Assembly (NCBI GenBank): GCA_964404285.1
Contig: CAYOJK010000004.1
Coordinates: forward strand, 1 to 64,000
Length of the DNA: 64,000 bases
Source of the DNA: JBASEY01 sp964404285
GTDB lineage: Bacteria; CSSED10-310
Direction: 5' to 3'
This document shows, piece by piece, positions 42,855 to 52,995 of the stretch. The translations under genes were made by a program, and so were the position numbers. The stretch's first letter is position 1, and each line of letters starts with the position of its first letter. Below the pieces are notes generated by a model. The model saw nothing but the letters and a program-made list of their open reading frames with translations, had not been told where the DNA came from and did not search any database.

Positions 42855-44450
42855 GTGAGATTGTTTTTGAGTACACCATCACAACCATTATTTTTGATAT
42901 GTCTATGTATTTGCTTACTTAGTGTCCAAGTGCCCATCTGGTTAACGAAGACACTACCGTTTACTGATTACCCTGTTCACTTGAGCTTAATTCAAGCTGT
43001 AGATTTATCTGCCAATACACCGACAACCTTAAAAAACCACTTTGAAACACACTGGTTTTCACCCTATGCCGTCACATATTTGCTGGGGCAGTCAATGACC
43101 CTATTATTCTCAGTGGAAACAATCGGAAAAATCCTTCTCAGTCTATACCTGCTGCTGACTCCTTTGCTGTTTTTTCGCTTTATACGATCGATCGGAAAAC
43201 CAGTCTATCTGGCTTTTCCCATATGTCTTCTTCTTTTCAATTTTAATATCTCTAATGGGTTTCTATCATTTCTGATCGCAATTCCCTTGCTGATTGAAAC
43301 ATCGACACAGTCATATCTTTTTCTAAAAAAAACCTCGTGGAAACAAGGCATTATTCTTACCTTTCTGTTTGTCCTGCTGTTTTTTACCCACATCTTTGCC
43401 CTAATTCTGGGGCTAAGTTTTTTGTTAAGTTCTTTTGTTGTTGCACTGATAACAGATAAAAAATTCATTCCAGCAGTACTTATACCCCTTATTTCACTTC
43501 CCTCTATTATTTTAGCGATAATATGGCGCTTCTCCCTGGTTCTAACTGAAATTGATTTTGTTTTCCTTGATAAAGGCACCAGGTTTGCTCCTCTGATACA
43601 CAAAATCAAATTTTTCCCGGATTACTGCATTAGTGGTGATCCTGGATATATCCCTAGAATAGTATTTGCATGCTTAGTTATCATGATTATTCTTCGATTT
43701 CTTCCATCCTCTTCCTGTGCTGACAAGGATAATCATACTAAAATTTCTGCTTCACAATCTGAGCCCAGAATCAATCAGCTACAAAACATCTACGGACTCA
43801 TGTGTTTTGTTACTATCGGAGTGATTTATTTGGTTTGCCCTTACTCCCTGTTAACAGCTGTCTGGCTTTTTAACCGCGTGGCCTTTCTGGTGCCGGTCTA
43901 TTCCTTGGCGCTACTCCCGCGATCTTCCAGGTTGAATCCTGGTTTATTTATACTGGGCTCTACTGTTTTATGTATCTGGTTGTCATTGCATACGCTTCAT
44001 TGCTATAAATCCTTTTCGAATGAAGCACAGAAAGGTAGGGATATAATCCGCTTGATTCCTGCAGAAAAATCTTTAAGTTATGTGCCTTTTGATAACCGAA
44101 GTGATTTTACCGACCATGAACCCTATTTACATTTTGGCCAATACTATCAGTTGGATAAAAATGGTAGTGTTTACAATCCTTTTGCCATACTGACTCACAT
44201 CCCTATTCGATATACTCCGCAACACATGGCTATAGAATCAAGATTCCGTACCGAACACATTCTAAAGGACAATCCTATCACAGTTGATTTAGAATTTGAT
44301 CGATCAGACTTTTTTCTTTTTCGCATCCATGAGCTGGAATCCCGTAAAAACCTTATTCAACGCCTATTCCCTGACTCACACACGTCCATCATAACTGTTT
44401 ATCATGACAACAAGTGGCTTTTGCTGAATAAAACAGGTGATCTAAATTGA
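42855..44450 (+). CDS. GT-C-like multi-pass membrane protein
   Basis: About 531 aa from a weak GTG start; no ribosome site is clear, so the 5' end may differ. There are about ten transmembrane helices. Early in the protein, FTDYPVHLSLIQAV (Asp near residue 38) is typical of the first extracytoplasmic loop of GT-C polyprenyl-phosphate-sugar glycosyltransferases. The C-terminal 130 residues look soluble. It is followed by an O-antigen-ligase-type gene with a four-base overlap, so both are likely in one surface-glycan unit. Confidence 0.6.
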   Translation: MRLFLSTPSQPLFLICLCICLLSVQVPIWLTKTLPFTDYPVHLSLIQAVDLSANTPTTLKNHFETHWFSPYAVTYLLGQSMTLLFSVETIGKILLSLYLLLTPLLFFRFIRSIGKPVYLAFPICLLLFNFNISNGFLSFLIAIPLLIETSTQSYLFLKKTSWKQGIILTFLFVLLFFTHIFALILGLSFLLSSFVVALITDKKFIPAVLIPLISLPSIILAIIWRFSLVLTEIDFVFLDKGTRFAPLIHKIKFFPDYCISGDPGYIPRIVFACLVIMIILRFLPSSSCADKDNHTKISASQSEPRINQLQNIYGLMCFVTIGVIYLVCPYSLLTAVWLFNRVAFLVPVYSLALLPRSSRLNPGLFILGSTVLCIWLSLHTLHCYKSFSNEAQKGRDIIRLIPAEKSLSYVPFDNRSDFTDHEPYLHFGQYYQLDKNGSVYNPFAILTHIPIRYTPQHMAIESRFRTEHILKDNPITVDLEFDRSDFFLFRIHELESRKNLIQRLFPDSHTSIITVYHDNKWLLLNKTGDLN

Positions 44451-47062
44451 GTTCTTTACGTTCATTATCTTCAGGTAATCATCTGATTCTATTAAGCATC
44501 GCTTTTTTATCGCTAATCTCATGGGTCATCGTGCGCCCATCCGTTCATGCCGCTGTTCCAATAGCACTCGGCTTATCCTGGCTGGTGTTCCTTTTAATCA
44601 GTAAATGCTTTTCTTTGCCATGTCTCCTAGAGCAGTTCATTGCGCTGTCTATTATCACCGGTTGTTCCTTGGAATTAATCGCACTTTTCCCTGAGCGATT
44701 GGCCATGATCATTGTGATGGCAATCATTACCAGTATTTGGGCAGAGTATTTTTTTTGGCGTCAAATGCCGGCATGCGCCTGGTTAACCGTTACGTTGGGC
44801 TTATCTACTGCTCCCTTTACAGAGTTACATTTGGATAGAAATTTATGGGTATTGACCGCCTGTATGGCCGGAATGTTTTACATCGCAGCCAATACGGATT
44901 TGCCATTTTTAAAAAAGCGACGTCTAAAATGGGCGCTCGGAGCTTGGATTATTATCATCTTTTTGACTTTAGTTGGAACGTTTTGGTCTGTTTATCCATA
45001 TAGCTCTGTACGGTTTACAGGTATTTTAATTTTTAATTTTTTTCTTTTTTTACAGATTATCACCATTGCAACCTCAAACGATCAACGACGCCTTCTATTA
45101 AAATCACTTCTTTCTTTTGCTGGAGTTTATATTTTAGCTTCTGGAATTGCTTTCATGGTACGTGTTCTAGGTTTGGGATGGCTTAATGCAACAGGGTTTA
45201 GAATATATGTTTTTGAACGTCACCCGAACTATGCAATTTTCTTTTTATTACATATCCTTCCATTTTGGTTACTGTTTTTGAAAGATGCTCGAACCAAAGA
45301 ACGAGCAGTTCTTCTGACTGGTTTTATTACATCTTCGCTTTATCTACTGTTCTTATCATTCTCACGGCAAGGTTATATTGTATTGGCCATTTATATGACT
45401 GCGTTCTTGCTCTTCGGTTCCAGGACACTTATTCGACGATACATTTATCGGATATTTTTTGCCGGTACTGGGCTGACGGTTTTATTATTCTTGTTTTCCG
45501 ATGCTTTAAAAAACCGTCTCAAATCTATTTTTGATCTCACAAACAGCCTGCGTTTCAATGCCTGGCGTGTATTTTGGGATTTGATTATTGAAAGACCTCT
45601 CTGGGGTTACGGTATGGGATCCGTTCGATATATTTATCCCAAAGCGCTTAGCTTTTTACGACCAGGAGAGCCGGCAACCCGACAGTTTTTATTTGAAGCA
45701 CATAATGCCTATATAGATATTTTAGTGAGTCTTGGAAGTATTGGTCTGATAATATTTTTAGTGTTTCTAGGGTTATGCACCTTTGGAAAACCTAAAAAAG
45801 CAAATTTTGAATCACAGATTGCTTTTGTTTTAGGCATCGCTATTTGGATAGATCTTTTTTTCAATTTTAGGATTCATGCATCGGACACCAGTACTTTTCT
45901 GATGGTATTTCTTGGCTTCATAGTTACTGTTCATGCCAAACATGACAAATTATCCACTCCAAGACAAGTTAGATTCAAATCAAGACAATTCATACTGTCA
46001 CTTATCCCTGTTTTTCTCTTCTGCGCGCTTCCCTGGTTGGGCAAACACTTTGTTTTAAAAGGCCAAAAACTATTGCCCACTAACAATTGGACGAAAATTA
46101 CACGTTGTTTTCAGTATGCGGCTATTCTGGAGCCATTAAACGCACATCCTCAATATTACTTAGCGCTATGCTATAAAAATATGAACAACATCGACCAAGC
46201 TATAAACTGCCATAAACGCGCTGTCGATCTGTGCCCTAACTATCCTTTCTACCGGTATTTCCTTTCCGTTTCTTTGATGGAACGCTATCAGATCGACGAA
46301 GCTGAACAACATCTAACAACAGCAGCTAACCTTGAACCTTATGATGAAGATGCGCGAGTCCGGTTCAACTTAGGCATATTACGCTGGAAACGTGATGAAT
46401 ACGACCTTGCAAAACAAGATTTCTGGACGTCGATACTTCTAAACCCGAAACTGATTGACGATCCATATTGGGAACATAATGAAAGTCTAAAAACCAGCTT
46501 GATACGCGACCTATATAACTATCTAGGCGGTTTTTTAACCGTGGGTCCTACTACCGAACATAATCTTAAACATTTAATACCTGCCGTTGACGTGATGATG
46601 CGTGCCGGTGACCAAGACTTCGCTCTCAGATGCCTGATGTCAACAGCTTTAAACTACCATTTCTATCCGAATATCGTCAATCAGACGGTTTATACTCTCA
46701 TTGACAATGGCAGAAATGACGCCGCTAAAGATGTGATTTTTCACTCCCTTGCCTATAACGAAACAAATCCATACCTCTATAATTATTTAGGGTTGATCTA
46801 TTTATTTGAGCAGAATTTTGATTTGGCCACTTTTTGTGTCAAGCGATCGTTTACTCAATGGGATGGAATTGCTGTCGATAATTTTTTAGGATATCAACTA
46901 CTGGCCGAAATCGCCCGTCAGACCAACAATCAACGATTGTTATCTGATGCTCTGCGGTCAGTGGCTTACTTGGAAAATGGACGATACGCCAGGCAGACTT
47001 CAGATCTGTCTATCCATATCGGAACAGACTCCTATCAAGTCAAGCCTATTGGACTCAAATAA
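44447..47062 (+). CDS. O-antigen ligase/polymerase-type protein with TPR tail
   Basis: 871 aa starting at TTG 44447, which overlaps the previous stop (TTGA). N-terminal transmembrane helices contain the Wzy_C/WaaL-type signature: FSRQGY, then ERPLWGYGMGSVR and EAHNAYIDILVSLGSIG, the loop where members bind lipid-linked glycan. Residues from about 540 are soluble, with TPR hairpins such as LALCYKNMNNIDQAINCHKRAV in outline, and more to about 820. Fusion of a ligase to TPRs may recruit partners at the membrane. It converges on the next gene with an eight-base overlap. Confidence 0.78.
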   Translation: MSSLRSLSSGNHLILLSIAFLSLISWVIVRPSVHAAVPIALGLSWLVFLLISKCFSLPCLLEQFIALSIITGCSLELIALFPERLAMIIVMAIITSIWAEYFFWRQMPACAWLTVTLGLSTAPFTELHLDRNLWVLTACMAGMFYIAANTDLPFLKKRRLKWALGAWIIIIFLTLVGTFWSVYPYSSVRFTGILIFNFFLFLQIITIATSNDQRRLLLKSLLSFAGVYILASGIAFMVRVLGLGWLNATGFRIYVFERHPNYAIFFLLHILPFWLLFLKDARTKERAVLLTGFITSSLYLLFLSFSRQGYIVLAIYMTAFLLFGSRTLIRRYIYRIFFAGTGLTVLLFLFSDALKNRLKSIFDLTNSLRFNAWRVFWDLIIERPLWGYGMGSVRYIYPKALSFLRPGEPATRQFLFEAHNAYIDILVSLGSIGLIIFLVFLGLCTFGKPKKANFESQIAFVLGIAIWIDLFFNFRIHASDTSTFLMVFLGFIVTVHAKHDKLSTPRQVRFKSRQFILSLIPVFLFCALPWLGKHFVLKGQKLLPTNNWTKITRCFQYAAILEPLNAHPQYYLALCYKNMNNIDQAINCHKRAVDLCPNYPFYRYFLSVSLMERYQIDEAEQHLTTAANLEPYDEDARVRFNLGILRWKRDEYDLAKQDFWTSILLNPKLIDDPYWEHNESLKTSLIRDLYNYLGGFLTVGPTTEHNLKHLIPAVDVMMRAGDQDFALRCLMSTALNYHFYPNIVNQTVYTLIDNGRNDAAKDVIFHSLAYNETNPYLYNYLGLIYLFEQNFDLATFCVKRSFTQWDGIAVDNFLGYQLLAEIARQTNNQRLLSDALRSVAYLENGRYARQTSDLSIHIGTDSYQVKPIGLK

Positions 47063-48662
47063 CCATAGCGCTATTTTTTTCAGATTCAGTTTTGGAATCA
47101 CCACGAGTTCGGTATTGTGTCAGAGCCTTGACTGACATCAATCCCAATATTCCCAATAAAAAAACATCAATCAATAGTTTTATTACCAACGTTAAACCTG
47201 GAGTTATTTTATGATAACCTTTTTCCGATAATATCCATCTAACAGTGAACAAGCCGCCTGAAGGTCGGTCCAATCCATTCAGATCCTGATACAAGATTAT
47301 ATACTCCCCCCCCTTTCCCGTGTATTGACTATATTGACGATGTTTAAGCACAAACGATTCACCAAAAAATAAATAATGCAGATAAGATCCAAAACAAGTG
47401 GCAGCTACACTAATTTGTGATAGGGATGGTGTGAAAACAGTTAACATATAGTCTGAGACTCCCATTCCAATTGGAATATCCAGCATTTGAAATCCTTGAT
47501 ACATTGAACTGAGCCATTGAATAGCCACGCTGATGATTAAGATAGCTATAAAAAGGTTCCGAACGGTTTTTTGCCTTTTTTTAATCAATCCCCTCGCACC
47601 AGCGATATACATCAAAGGCAGAATTACAAAAAGATAACGGGGGCCCCACTCCTCATCGATTAAAACATAAGGAATTTGTTGAACAATGATCATCAACACT
47701 AGAAAAATCCCCAAAAAAAGGACACTTTCAGGTTGGTTTTTTCGAAAAAAACTGGGCAAGGCCGGTATGGTAAACCATAGCATCGGATTAAAAATGAAAA
47801 GGCCTTCGCCTGGTGAAATTAGAAGAGCAAATACGAGATCGATAAATTTCACTCTCTCAGCAAAATAGACTTTTAACAGATGAGGAAACAGTTCTGGATC
47901 ATCATGGAATCGGACTATTGTGAGCCATGTCATCAAACCAATTCCTGCAATAACCATCAGAATGATTATTATGATATAGATTGTTTTTTTTCCTTGTTTG
48001 CGAAGGGTCCAGACTAAGTAGATAACAATGGGTAGTATAAAAAGAAAAGATACCTTTTTTACATTGGCCAAAGCAGGAAGCATGATTAATGAAGCCAGTA
48101 GCCAGATGCTTTTTTCAGTCAGTCGAAAACGAATTGCCGTCCACAGTGCCGTCATCAAAAAAGCTGTTTGAACAATCTCCATTCCTATGGCGCCGTAGTG
48201 CCAATTCATGGTCGTAACACCGTAAAGCACAGCAATTATCAGGTGGCCTGGTGACTGTACTCCCATTTCTTTGCTGATCAGCCCGACAAGCACGGCTATC
48301 CATGCCGCAAGCAATGGATTTAATAGTGATACCGTCATCACCGGGCCCCAGGGCAACTCCCAGAATCCTCCTCTGCCTTTGGCAAGAGGATGCTCACCGA
48401 ACACTAAAGCGCCTAATGCATAAAAAGGCGCTGAGAGATAGGTCTGAAGCAGGTGTTGTCTGGGATAAACTAAATTTTCTCCATCTGTCGGCCATATCCC
48501 CGGACAATCCGTGAAACCCGGCGCTAAAGCTGGACCATTTCCATGATAGACATTCATGGCCGAGAGAACATATTCCAGCTCATATCCATCTAAACAAAAT
48601 CGCGTACTAATAAAATATAAGGAAAATAACAGAATACCTACTATCACCAATCGGCGATCCAT
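47055..48662 (-). CDS. Multi-pass membrane glycosyltransferase-like protein
   Basis: 535 aa with about eleven hydrophobic helices and an early extracytoplasmic loop DGYELEYVLSAMN, whose acidic residues fit GT-C (GT39/PMT-like) enzymes that use lipid-linked sugars. GGAGGAG precedes ATG 48662. There is a large periplasmic loop around residues 400-470 and a charged C-terminal end. The substrate is unknown. It shares strand and a 43-bp gap with the radical SAM gene upstream, so the two may be an operon. Confidence 0.6.
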   Translation of the reverse strand: MDRRLVIVGILLFSLYFISTRFCLDGYELEYVLSAMNVYHGNGPALAPGFTDCPGIWPTDGENLVYPRQHLLQTYLSAPFYALGALVFGEHPLAKGRGGFWELPWGPVMTVSLLNPLLAAWIAVLVGLISKEMGVQSPGHLIIAVLYGVTTMNWHYGAIGMEIVQTAFLMTALWTAIRFRLTEKSIWLLASLIMLPALANVKKVSFLFILPIVIYLVWTLRKQGKKTIYIIIIILMVIAGIGLMTWLTIVRFHDDPELFPHLLKVYFAERVKFIDLVFALLISPGEGLFIFNPMLWFTIPALPSFFRKNQPESVLFLGIFLVLMIIVQQIPYVLIDEEWGPRYLFVILPLMYIAGARGLIKKRQKTVRNLFIAILIISVAIQWLSSMYQGFQMLDIPIGMGVSDYMLTVFTPSLSQISVAATCFGSYLHYLFFGESFVLKHRQYSQYTGKGGEYIILYQDLNGLDRPSGGLFTVRWILSEKGYHKITPGLTLVIKLLIDVFLLGILGLMSVKALTQYRTRGDSKTESEKNSAMVI

Positions 48663-48705
48663 AATTCTGTTCTCCTCCCTCTATCAAGGCTTCAAAATAT
48701 CAGAA

Positions 48706-50166
48706 TTACTTACCCGTGATACGGTTTTTCATAACATGAATTCCAGCCTTGAGAATACCTAGCGTCCCTACCCGATTGTGCGCTCTTTTAAGAACAGAAA
48801 CCCATCCATCTCGATGAGCTTCTTGGAAACCTCGATAAACCCGACCGATATCTACCGCTTTTTGAAACATTCGATCGATCTGTTGTTTGGAATAATGTGG
48901 ATAACTAATGACTGCTCCACACCCGCCATCATAATCTTCCCAATTTTTAGTTACCAGATAACCATTTTGGTCCGCCCAGGCATAAAAAGGAGTCCCAGGT
49001 TGAGGCGTGGCAATGGACACTTGAAGCTCTGTCAACAACTCATTTTTAACAATTTCTTTCATCAAATCTATGGTTTTATTATCCTCTTCAACAGATGATC
49101 CACGAGCGCCAAATAAGAATGTGCCGTATGTCTCGATACCAGCATTTCTAGCAGATTGCAGAACATTTTTCAGCCTGTCTAGATTAAATTTTCTTTTCAT
49201 GCCAATCTGTTCAGCGATTTGTTCACTGGCAGTTTCTATACCGATACGCATTTGATAGTAACCTGCTTTTTTCATTTTTTCGATCAGATTTTCATTCAAA
49301 GATGAGTAACTTCCCATGGCCACATATTTTAGATCATTATGGCCATGAGCGATGATGGCATCCAGAAACCGATCAAAATGGCGTGGATCCTGATTGTGTG
49401 ATTCTTCGTCGAAAAAGACACCTTCCATCTCAGGGTACTTGTTTTTTAAATAGCTGATTTCAGCCATGACATCCTCTATATTACGAGGACGCCAATTCGG
49501 CCTGTCATAATACATATTTCCACACACACAAAAATTGCATTGAAAAGGGCAACCTCTACTTGCATACATCTGCACTTCAAGATAATTCGTTCCCGGCACA
49601 CCGGGTTTACCATAATCGATACGCTTCACATCATCGTCTTCCGGCCAGGGTAAAAAGTCGATATTTTCAATGATGGGTCGGCGTTTATTGGGATATAGCC
49701 CTAGAATCTCACTAGAGTTTTTCCCTTGAATAAGCTCAAGAACCGTCAACTCATATTCACCAAGACAAACATGGTCAGCCCATTCAAGTGTTTCATCGGG
49801 GAACGCTGTTGGATGCGGCCCACAAAAAATGAGTTTTGCTCCCGTCATTTTTTTTATTTCAGATGCGAACAACTTGTCATCTTCGATGGTTCGTGTTGAG
49901 CTTTCCATCACCAAGTAATCCGGTTTTAATGGAGCCACTTTTTCGATATATTGCTGAACGTTAAGTTTTTCCAAACATCCATCGACAAAGGTGACATCAC
50001 AGTCTGCTTCACGTTTCAGTAATGATGATAGATAAGCCAATTCCCACGGATACCAAAAAAACGGATTTTGAGCGACGCTTGTTGTCCACCGGCTGGGAGA
50101 ATGGATGATATAGCGTCCTTTTCTATCGACTCCGACTGCGTTTGCCACAACGATTTTATTTGCCAC
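48706..50166 (-). CDS. B12-binding-type radical SAM protein
   Basis: 486 aa from a GTG start with GGAGGAAAA ahead. Residues about 40-150 are the cobalamin-binding-type domain (for example FCGPHPTAFPDE), without DxHxxG. Residues 200-420 are the radical SAM barrel with the cluster cysteines C206-x3-C210-x2-C213 (RGCPFQCNFC). EIHxE-like IGIETASEQ and the sequence FLFGARG follow, as in HpnJ/BchE-like enzymes. Context is envelope glycans and lipids, so modification of a lipid or sugar is inferred. A glycosyltransferase lies 21 bases upstream. Confidence 0.87.
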   Translation of the reverse strand: MANKIVVANAVGVDRKGRYIIHSPSRWTTSVAQNPFFWYPWELAYLSSLLKREADCDVTFVDGCLEKLNVQQYIEKVAPLKPDYLVMESSTRTIEDDKLFASEIKKMTGAKLIFCGPHPTAFPDETLEWADHVCLGEYELTVLELIQGKNSSEILGLYPNKRRPIIENIDFLPWPEDDDVKRIDYGKPGVPGTNYLEVQMYASRGCPFQCNFCVCGNMYYDRPNWRPRNIEDVMAEISYLKNKYPEMEGVFFDEESHNQDPRHFDRFLDAIIAHGHNDLKYVAMGSYSSLNENLIEKMKKAGYYQMRIGIETASEQIAEQIGMKRKFNLDRLKNVLQSARNAGIETYGTFLFGARGSSVEEDNKTIDLMKEIVKNELLTELQVSIATPQPGTPFYAWADQNGYLVTKNWEDYDGGCGAVISYPHYSKQQIDRMFQKAVDIGRVYRGFQEAHRDGWVSVLKRAHNRVGTLGILKAGIHVMKNRITGK

Positions 50167-50187
50167 TGGTTTTCCTCCAGAAAAAGT

Positions 50188-51507
50188 TCACGATGTGATA
50201 CCGCATACGGCCAGAATTTTTGTTTTCATGCGTTCCACCATATTTTCCCAGGTTTTAGGCTTGGCAAAAGCTATCCTTTCAGCCTGTTTTTCATCGTCAG
50301 CATTTTGAAGGAGATCTTTCACCGTCTCAGCATAGGTTTCATATGTTTCAGCAACATCGATAATACCCTTGTAAAACGCCACGACGTCAGGCAGGGGAGT
50401 TGACACGACCGGTCGGCCGGAAGCTAAGTATTCCAAGCCTTTAACGGGATGTATGTCCATGGTGGCATCACTTAAAACATATGGTAATAAACACACATCG
50501 AATGCTTTCAAATAAGCGGGAAGTTCTTGGTACTTTCTGATACCGATGATATGCAAATTCGATGGTTTAGGCTTTAATTTAAACCCTGGGCTGTCCGGAC
50601 CGGGAAGAAGCGAAGCCCATTTATCTTCAAAAGCGCTCAAGCCGAAATCGGCAAAAATCGGCCCGATCAAAACAATCGATGCCCACGGGATTGATTCGGC
50701 CACATAAACCAACAAATCAGCATCGATTCGCTCGTTCAATCCACCAAAATAACCAATTACAGGCCCTTTAGTCTTTATGGCTTCTATATCGGCCGGAATT
50801 GGCAGATCCGGATTATTAGCCTGCAAAAAATGTTCGACTTCTACACCACAGGGAATAAATTCTGTTTCCGGATGAAAATGATGTTTTTTCTCCCATAAAC
50901 TATATGTGCCGGTAAATACTGTGTCAGCCCTGCGAAATAAACGCTGTTCACGTTTTTCTGCGTCGGGTGGTGACCATTCCCATTTAGTGAAATCATCTAT
51001 CACATCGAACGCAACCGCTCGCCATGGATAATTTTCCGCAATACCATCCGCTAAAGGGGTATTCGTTACAAGCACAGGGTGTTTCAAGCCCATATTCTTA
51101 ATAAGCTTGTCCAATCGCTTTAAAATCAATGCATCGTTTAAGTCGATGATCATCGATCGGGTTTTTCCCATCGGTAAAACGCGAGGGCAAAAGACTGTCA
51201 AGTTATCGGTATGCCGCGTTATTTCCGGCGGCGCATCTTTTGCCAACACGTGCTGAAGCCCCATAGGATCGACATATATTCCAGGATAATGTCGAGCGAA
51301 GCGGGTGGCAAATTGCTGAGGCCGCTGCCAAACACCAAACCACGGTGTTATAGAATATGAAATGAAAGACAGGGCATCGGTGGAATTGACCGACTTTCGG
51401 GAACTCGGCGGTTTCAACAACAGATTCAACCTGGCAACAGCCGCTTGCATACCCACCTTAGCGGACAACGCTGTCAACCATATTCCTCTTTGAATTTTAC
51501 CGGTCAT
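50188..51507 (-). CDS. GT4-like glycosyltransferase
   Basis: 439 aa from ATG 51507, overlapping the flavoprotein stop by ATGA; the frame extends back into that gene without a site. GT-B-fold features are WQRPQQFATRFA near the N-terminus, a nucleotide-sugar half with IGYFGGLNERIDADLL, and the acceptor/donor motif PVKGLEYLASGRPVVSTPLPD (E and the G-R-P-V-V loop), here in outline. It is likely to act at the cytosolic face. Tight coupling to a UDP-galactopyranose-mutase-like flavoprotein suggests that the mutase product feeds it. Confidence 0.85.
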   Translation of the reverse strand: MTGKIQRGIWLTALSAKVGMQAAVARLNLLLKPPSSRKSVNSTDALSFISYSITPWFGVWQRPQQFATRFARHYPGIYVDPMGLQHVLAKDAPPEITRHTDNLTVFCPRVLPMGKTRSMIIDLNDALILKRLDKLIKNMGLKHPVLVTNTPLADGIAENYPWRAVAFDVIDDFTKWEWSPPDAEKREQRLFRRADTVFTGTYSLWEKKHHFHPETEFIPCGVEVEHFLQANNPDLPIPADIEAIKTKGPVIGYFGGLNERIDADLLVYVAESIPWASIVLIGPIFADFGLSAFEDKWASLLPGPDSPGFKLKPKPSNLHIIGIRKYQELPAYLKAFDVCLLPYVLSDATMDIHPVKGLEYLASGRPVVSTPLPDVVAFYKGIIDVAETYETYAETVKDLLQNADDEKQAERIAFAKPKTWENMVERMKTKILAVCGITS

Positions 51508-52802
51508 CGCTGATTCAATTTTTCCGCCAACCGCCATCCCGCATCGATGGAATGGTCCATATTGTAATATTCCCACTCGGCAAATCGTCCGACAAGGAAA
51601 ATGTTGTTCTTCAGATACCACTTTCTAATTTTTTCAACGGTTTCCTGACGGTTATGAGTCGGAACGATATAGGCAACCGGAATGTCTATCAGGTCAACCA
51701 CGTCGATCCTATCGGCTTTATCCATCAAGCCCGCTTTTATCAGGCCATCGACCGTTCTTTCACCCGCTGATTCAAAATCCACCTTTTTGTTTTCTGAATA
51801 CGTGATTTCTGCTGTATAGGAAAAACAGCCTGGAGGACATACTTTTGGCGCGGCATTACCTTGAACAAAAACCCTGTGAAACAAAAAATCCGGTTCAGGA
51901 AAATAAATCCAGTGTTTTTCTGTTAGAGCAGCTCGTCCTATACCCACATTGACACATAAAACAGACAAATGTTTCAACGACGACGCGTGTCTTTTAACGT
52001 CATCGGGAACATTAGACGTCATCCTGACCGCTTCATGCAGCGGGCATGTCAGGACAAGATTGGCATAATGCCATATTTTTCCGGTCGATGTCTTCACTGC
52101 TCGGTTTTCCGGATCGATCATGACGATGCGTTCACCGGTGTGCACAGGATGCTTTGTCATCGATAGAAGCCGATCGGCAAGCGCCTGTGTTCCACCCTCA
52201 AGCGGATAGCCGAATCGGGCATTGGGTCCCATATCTTTACGGCCCGGGCCCAAAGCGCCATCGATGAATTCCGACAAGCCGGGACGGGGCACACGACCCG
52301 CCAGCCAGTGATGATCCATCTCGCTCAGATCGCGCGCCCATAATTTTTGGTTGTAAGGTATCATGAAATGCTTTGCGATACCTTCTCCATACGTTTGGTA
52401 AATCCACTCTTTGAAATTATTCGGCTCCCCTGAATCCGATCTAAATGTCGCCTCGATCAGACCCATCAAACATTCTTTGACAACTGGAACCGGCAACCCA
52501 TAAGTATTCCCTTGAAATGGATAACGTGTATAGGTGTCTTTTGAAAAAACCCAACTTTCACGATTCTGATAATGGATATTGTTACCTAAAAGCTCGTCAA
52601 CCAGCTTTTGCACACGTTGGATTTGAGTGAAGAAAATATGTCCGGCCCAATCAAAAATGTACCGATTGACGGTTTTTGAACGCATCAACCCTCCAATGCG
52701 GGGTTCTGATTCAAGTATAATCGCCGATTTGTTCAGCTTTGCAGCGAGCCCCAACCCAGCAGGCCCAGTTCCTACGACGACAACCTCAACTTTTTCACCC
52801 AT
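51504..52802 (-). CDS. UGM/protoporphyrinogen-oxidase-like flavoprotein
   Basis: 432 aa from ATG 52802, with AGGGGGAG ahead. The FAD-binding Rossmann motif VVGTGPAGLGLAAKL opens it, with the acidic end of strand two in ILESEPRIGGL and later FDWAGH. Such enzymes are UDP-galactopyranose mutases, phytoene-type or amine oxidases. The stretch FPFQGNTYGLP-like (YPFQGN), the YNQKLW segment and the glycosyltransferase coupling favour a UGM-like or sugar-oxidising role. Its closest family cannot be fixed by eye. No upstream gene shares its strand for about 190 bases. Confidence 0.7.
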   Translation of the reverse strand: MGEKVEVVVVGTGPAGLGLAAKLNKSAIILESEPRIGGLMRSKTVNRYIFDWAGHIFFTQIQRVQKLVDELLGNNIHYQNRESWVFSKDTYTRYPFQGNTYGLPVPVVKECLMGLIEATFRSDSGEPNNFKEWIYQTYGEGIAKHFMIPYNQKLWARDLSEMDHHWLAGRVPRPGLSEFIDGALGPGRKDMGPNARFGYPLEGGTQALADRLLSMTKHPVHTGERIVMIDPENRAVKTSTGKIWHYANLVLTCPLHEAVRMTSNVPDDVKRHASSLKHLSVLCVNVGIGRAALTEKHWIYFPEPDFLFHRVFVQGNAAPKVCPPGCFSYTAEITYSENKKVDFESAGERTVDGLIKAGLMDKADRIDVVDLIDIPVAYIVPTHNRQETVEKIRKWYLKNNIFLVGRFAEWEYYNMDHSIDAGWRLAEKLNQR

Positions 52803-52995
52803 GAACTCCCCCTGTCGCTCCACCTGTTTAACACATGACAAAAACGCTTACAGCCTTGAAATCATATAATGAAGGAGCTGTCAGGTCAACCAATGCGATC
52901 CTGATAAATAGACGGTTTTCAAGCTGAAACACATCAAATACGCCGCTTGACTCTTATTGAAGACAGCTCGCCCGACCACCTTCACGTGACGCACA

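Noticed and set aside
42634..42858. Short plus-strand frame before the GT-C gene
   Set aside because: It mirrors the opposite-strand YacP start region and has no homology or clear ribosome site.
48706..50166. Assigning hopanoid or tetrapyrrole gene names to radical SAM proteins
   Set aside because: No squalene-hopene or chlorophyll genes are near, and the sequences alone do not separate these branches.
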